DNA of 64,000 nucleotides from Nepenthes gracilis (lineage: Eukaryota; Streptophyta; Magnoliopsida; Caryophyllales; Nepenthaceae): positions 11,899,268 through 11,963,267 of the forward strand of contig BSYO01000024.1 of the NCBI GenBank assembly GCA_033239525.1. Reading direction: 5' to 3'. A program made the translations under genes and the position numbers. This document shows, piece after piece, positions 60,126 to 64,000 of this stretch (its first letter is position 1; each line of letters begins with the position of its first letter). The notes under the pieces are model-generated. The model did no database searches. It saw nothing but the letters and a program-made list of their open reading frames with translations, and had not been told where the DNA came from.

Positions 60126-61024
60126 GGTCGACCGGCACCTGCCCCATATTTTTGCATATTTTAGACAGTGAAAATACACGTGATAAACACCTTTGGGGTG
60201 CTTATGCATATTTGGGATACAATACACACTCTTAAAGGTGAGTTCAATTGGCACTCGTACTTATTTAGGATAGAATATTGGCCCCTGATGTATGTCTGAT
60301 AGATGCTCGTATGCGGTGTGATTTGTGACTCAATGCCTAATCTGGATATAATTAGCGCTCATGTGCAGTTTTCTTTATATAGGCCCTTTAGCTGTTGCCA
60401 ACTCATTTGAGCCAAAATTTCAAGAGGAGAAAAAAAGATATGAGAAAAAAAGAGAGAAAGAAGGATAAAGAAAAATTAATGTGAATAAAATATCTTTTAC
60501 TTAAAAAAATAAGTCTAAGGTAATTACGTTTAAACAATTCATTTATTCGTTACTACTTATTTTTTATTTGACATACTTATACATATAATTATTTTTATGT
60601 TTAAAGTAGGTATACTTTTAATGCATGGAATCTCACTCTTATTTTATTAAATTTTATAAATTATATGTCTTAAATTTATACAAATTATATTTAAGTAATG
60701 ATTTTTTGTTAAATATTCTTGCATATCTTTGATCCTACATGTATGGTTCTACATATCACTAAAATCCACACTTAAGCCTTTGCATATTAATAAATTCTAC
60801 CTATTATTTTGCTTGTCCAAAAATTATGCAAAATTATTCTTTTATGTCACATATTTGTAAGAAATGAAAAAATTTATAAACTATATTGTATTTCTAAAAT
60901 TCCTTGCATAAATAACTTTGTATGTTAATAACTTTTACTTCATTATTCTACATGTGTTTAAATTGAAAGAAAAAATACGAAAATTTTTATATTAGTTCTT
61001 TATGCGTCCCTGGATCCGAATTTT
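60126..61024 (+). other. LTR-like debris
   Basis: A TATA box (ttatatagg, near 60375) and a GA-rich stretch (agagagaaagaagg, near 60450) mimic the start of the long LTRs, in plus orientation. Together with 61887-63000 (ctaactcgataaaataaa near 62950) this may be one old LTR split by the solo LTR below. No coding sequence. Confidence 0.35.
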
Positions 61025-61886
61025 TGTGTGGATTAGGAGCCTTCGGATTCCTCTACTGGGTTGGATTGCGAACTGATCCGATCTCTGCGTCTCTCAACTT
61101 GATCTTTACGCACCACAAATTATAAACAAGAGGTCAGAGGTCGACAGGAGGTTTTTCAAATGTAAACACTCCGACACTCAAGTTAGAAATCTTTCCTAAT
61201 AAATGAAAAGATGCACACGTGGATATAAATGTGATGAAAATGTAGTGATGCAGGGATGAGTAGAGTGCGTGAGATGTTCGAAGGAGGCTTGACTCCGTGG
61301 TTTACACTGCTATGAGTGGCTCACTATCGTCGCCGTAGCGAGGCAGTGGCTTGAGGAAAGAGAACCGGTTCTTTCAGGGAAGTTGGGATCGAATTCCAGG
61401 ATCCCTCTCTCCGTTGTAAAAGAGAGTATTTGTAGACTCCCCCAGGGAGGCTTTGGGAGCTGGAATATCTCGAAGTTGCTTGCCGGGATTTGTCAGCCGC
61501 TACGAGCAGGCAGTAATCAACGGTGTTAATTGTCGCCTTATGGAGGCAAAGAGAGACCGCTGTCGAGTATGGCTAACACCAGGTTTGCAAACTTTGTTCG
61601 AATTTGTTGAGTGATTGCGGAGGAGGCGTGCGCAGCAGATCGTCAACGTTGACCCCATCTCCCATTAGCTGGCATTTTCTGAATCGGCGCCTCCTGCACC
61701 GGCCACCTGCAATTGTCTCTGCAGGTGCGCGCGCGCTGATTGGTTGCTCATCTAGGCTGCCAAGTCGGCCACATCTCTAGATTCCCTGGGACGCCATAGC
61801 TGGGCTTGGGTCCTTTTGCTGGTTGGACCTGCATCCTTTCAATTGGGCCTCACCGATTCTGGTCCAGTTCCGTGCTGGACCCATCA
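61025..61886 (-). mobile_element. Solo LTR, minus orientation (862 bp)
   Basis: A GC-rich island in AT-rich DNA. On the minus strand it starts TGATGGGTCCAGC (61886) and ends CTAATCCACACA (61025). Flanks atttt (61020-61024) and gtttt (61887-61891) are a 4-of-5 target duplication. A TATA-like ctacaaatac is near 61435 (minus). No internal domain. The first ten bases equal those of the LARD-like LTR at 20261, but the rest differs. Confidence 0.65.
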
Positions 61887-64000
61887 GTTTTAATGTAAAA
61901 AATATTTTTTTAATATAATAAAAATTAAAAAAATTTCATATTTGAGTACAATTTTTTATTTCATAAAGTATGAATAATTATAAAAAAAATTAATAAAATA
62001 TATTTAGACATATGCAAATATATTATTAATAAATCAATAGTTAAACATATCATTTATGAGTTAGAAAAGTGATATTCAATTTCATCTACAAAAATTATAT
62101 ACGGCTAGCCAACGGATTATAAATAGTAGTATATAACCTTTGACCATATAAAAATAATTATAAATTAAAATTTGATATTTGTCTTTTATTAGTGAGATCA
62201 TCAATGATTATTGATCCTTTCGTATGTTAATATGATTTTTACATGCTTTATATATTCATACAGTTTGACATGTTTGATTATAAATATATAAATGTTTGAC
62301 ATGATTTATATTATTACATAGATTTTGGCACAATTTGATCATTAATAATTAGTTTTAGCATGATTTATCAAAAAATAATATTATTGACATTTTATATTTT
62401 TAATTATAGTATAATTTTAATATATTTTATTGGTATATTTCTACATATAAAAATATACATGCCTACTAAGTTTTAGGCTCATTCTTAATTTTTTTACTAA
62501 TATTTCATATTAGAGAGTTCAAATTATATTCTAGGAGATCGGAATCAAAATGTAGACACTTTAGTTCATCAATTTTTAGGGTATTGGAATGTTTTAATAT
62601 GTTAATATTAATGTAAATGGATATAACAAAATTATAACTATTAGTTAATATTTTGGTTTATTTTGGTACTCAACTTACATGTCATTTTATCCCAATTGGT
62701 ATCTTTTTTTAGTCTCCGATCAATTACAATGTTAGGATAGTTATATTTAAATTTGATTTTAAAATTTTTAAAATAAAGTTCTTGATACTCTAATTCTTAA
62801 TTGATATAATTTTTTATGTATATTTTGAAATCTTTTAGTTCTAGATATTTAGAACCACCTTGGGTGTGATATTTGGGTTCTGTGATTTAATTGTTATTAT
62901 ATTTTAAAACGTTTAACAGTAATTGATTTATACGTTTGCTTCCCGATTTTCGTTGTAGGTTTCTAACTCGATAAAATAAACAATTAAATTTTTAAATTTT
63001 AAATATTAAAATGTGATTTAACTTTAACTATGAATTAAAAAATTAATAGATGTGGTTTTCAGATTAGAAACATGACATGTACCATCAGGTTTAGATTATG
63101 GACGGGAATAATTATAATTTTTTGCCTAACTAATCGGACCATATTTGATCAAGCTTGAATTGGCGGCCACAAATTTTCACTTAAACTTAATCCATGTCTA
63201 ACCTGAATCTAATTTTGATCAAATCTTGTTTTGGGAAGAGATAAATATGGAAACTATCTTAGAATGATTTTTTTTAATAAATAAAAATAAATTAGCAAAG
63301 TATTAATTTTTTCATTCATTATTTTGGAATTGATATTCCTCTTAATCGATTTTAATCAAATCTAATTTTGGGAAGAGATAAATACATAAACTATTTTAAA
63401 ATGATTATTTTTTGATAAATAAAAATAAATTAAAAAAATATTAATTTTTTAATTCATTAATTTGGAATTGATATTCCTATTAATCAATCAACTAAATATT
63501 AGAATAATAATTATATTAAATATATGGTAGAAATAAAATGTTTATTCAATCCTATCAAACGTGGTGTGATATTACTTCTCTCTCTTTCTGTTAGTGAAAA
63601 ATTTTATTTCACACCCCTATCATATGAGAACTATTATGATCTTTTCAAATTTTAATAAAAAGACTTTTATATTTATTTAATGGTTAAAATTAAAAAATAA
63701 AAACTAAACGATAACTGTAATAGTTTTCAACAGGGTACAGTATTGTCTTTCTTTTTCAAGTAAAAATGATCTTGGCCTTAATGCATTCATCATATCATAA
63801 GCAAGCATTTCTTATTATAATACAAAAAAGAAAAGAAAAAAAAAAAACACCTACACACAAAAATCCCTTCAGCAATAGAGTAGAGAAAACCAAAGGAGAA
63901 GAATTAGCAAATGATCTGTGTGCAAATTTTATGCATTAGGTTAGATCTCACAATAATAATGAAATTTAATGACTACTCACTGAAACAAGTTACAATTTAA
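61887..64000. other. AT-rich sequence, LTR-like debris
   Basis: 62.5-63.0 kb contains words found near the ends of long plant LTRs (tgtaggtttctaactcgataaaataaa). No gene recognised to the end of the window. A short A-run lies at 63836-63847. Confidence 0.35.
63218..63491. repeat. Tandem duplication of 137 bp
   Basis: atcaaatcttgttttgggaag (63218) and atcaaatctaattttgggaag (63355) open two consecutive copies; both end with ggaattgatattcct and tta. Non-coding. Confidence 0.8.

Noticed and set aside
1..64000. CRISPR arrays, bacterial operons, riboswitches, rRNA and tRNA genes
   Set aside because: Intron-bearing plant genes and LTR elements throughout. No regularly spaced repeat-spacer array, and no cloverleaf or rRNA core sequence was recognised by eye. 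A tRNAscan run would be the decisive test for tRNAs.

Overview
The window is nuclear DNA of a flowering plant, most likely a monocot, though I cannot name the species. It has intron-rich genes with GT/AG splice sites, a chloroplast-import gene (TIC40), long AT-rich intergenic stretches and abundant plant-type LTR retrotransposons. Only three host genes look complete or nearly so. About two thirds of the window is transposable-element sequence or its debris.

Layout. 1-3616: 5' part (LTR, primer-binding site, leader) of a minus-strand Ty3/gypsy element, ending about 390 bp before a soluble inorganic pyrophosphatase gene (4009-5970, +, 8 coding exons, 208 aa). 7439-16128: TIC40 (-, 12 coding exons, 437 aa), convergent with the pyrophosphatase gene. 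16.1-19.6 kb: AT-rich spacer with a degraded element bearing inverted ends. 19.66-20.26 kb: exon and intron of a broken mitochondrial ADP/ATP carrier (AAC) gene. Its intron is split by a 12 kb element (20261-32285) with about 1.95-1.99 kb LTRs, a 5-bp target-site duplication and no recognisable pol, i.e. a LARD-like non-autonomous element. That element itself contains a 2975-bp solo LTR of another family. The last AAC exon resumes at 32372 and is split again by a second LTR element (32493-36565). This one is a chromovirus derivative whose pol has been replaced by intronless pieces of a KUP/HAK potassium transporter and an ECA3-type calcium ATPase.

38.87-41.29 kb: an ankyrin-repeat/PGG-domain membrane protein gene (ACD6/ITN1-like, +) with a single-base deletion in exon 1. 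42.2-44.2 kb: an isolated LTR. 44.2-52 kb: antisense copia pol debris and two further copies of the terminal AAC exon. These lie in a tandem duplication (unit about 3.1-3.2 kb) made of copia fragment plus AAC module. 52.8-60.1 kb: a minus-strand Ty3/gypsy element with both LTRs, gag, protease and a truncated, catalytically damaged RT. 60.1-64 kb: LTR debris, a 862-bp solo LTR and AT-rich sequence.

The three intact-looking genes do not form a pathway: phosphate metabolism, chloroplast protein import and a defence or stress-type membrane protein. The main story is structural. An AAC locus was fragmented by nested insertions, its terminal exon was copied twice with a copia fragment, and a retroelement assembled pieces of two unrelated ion-transport genes.
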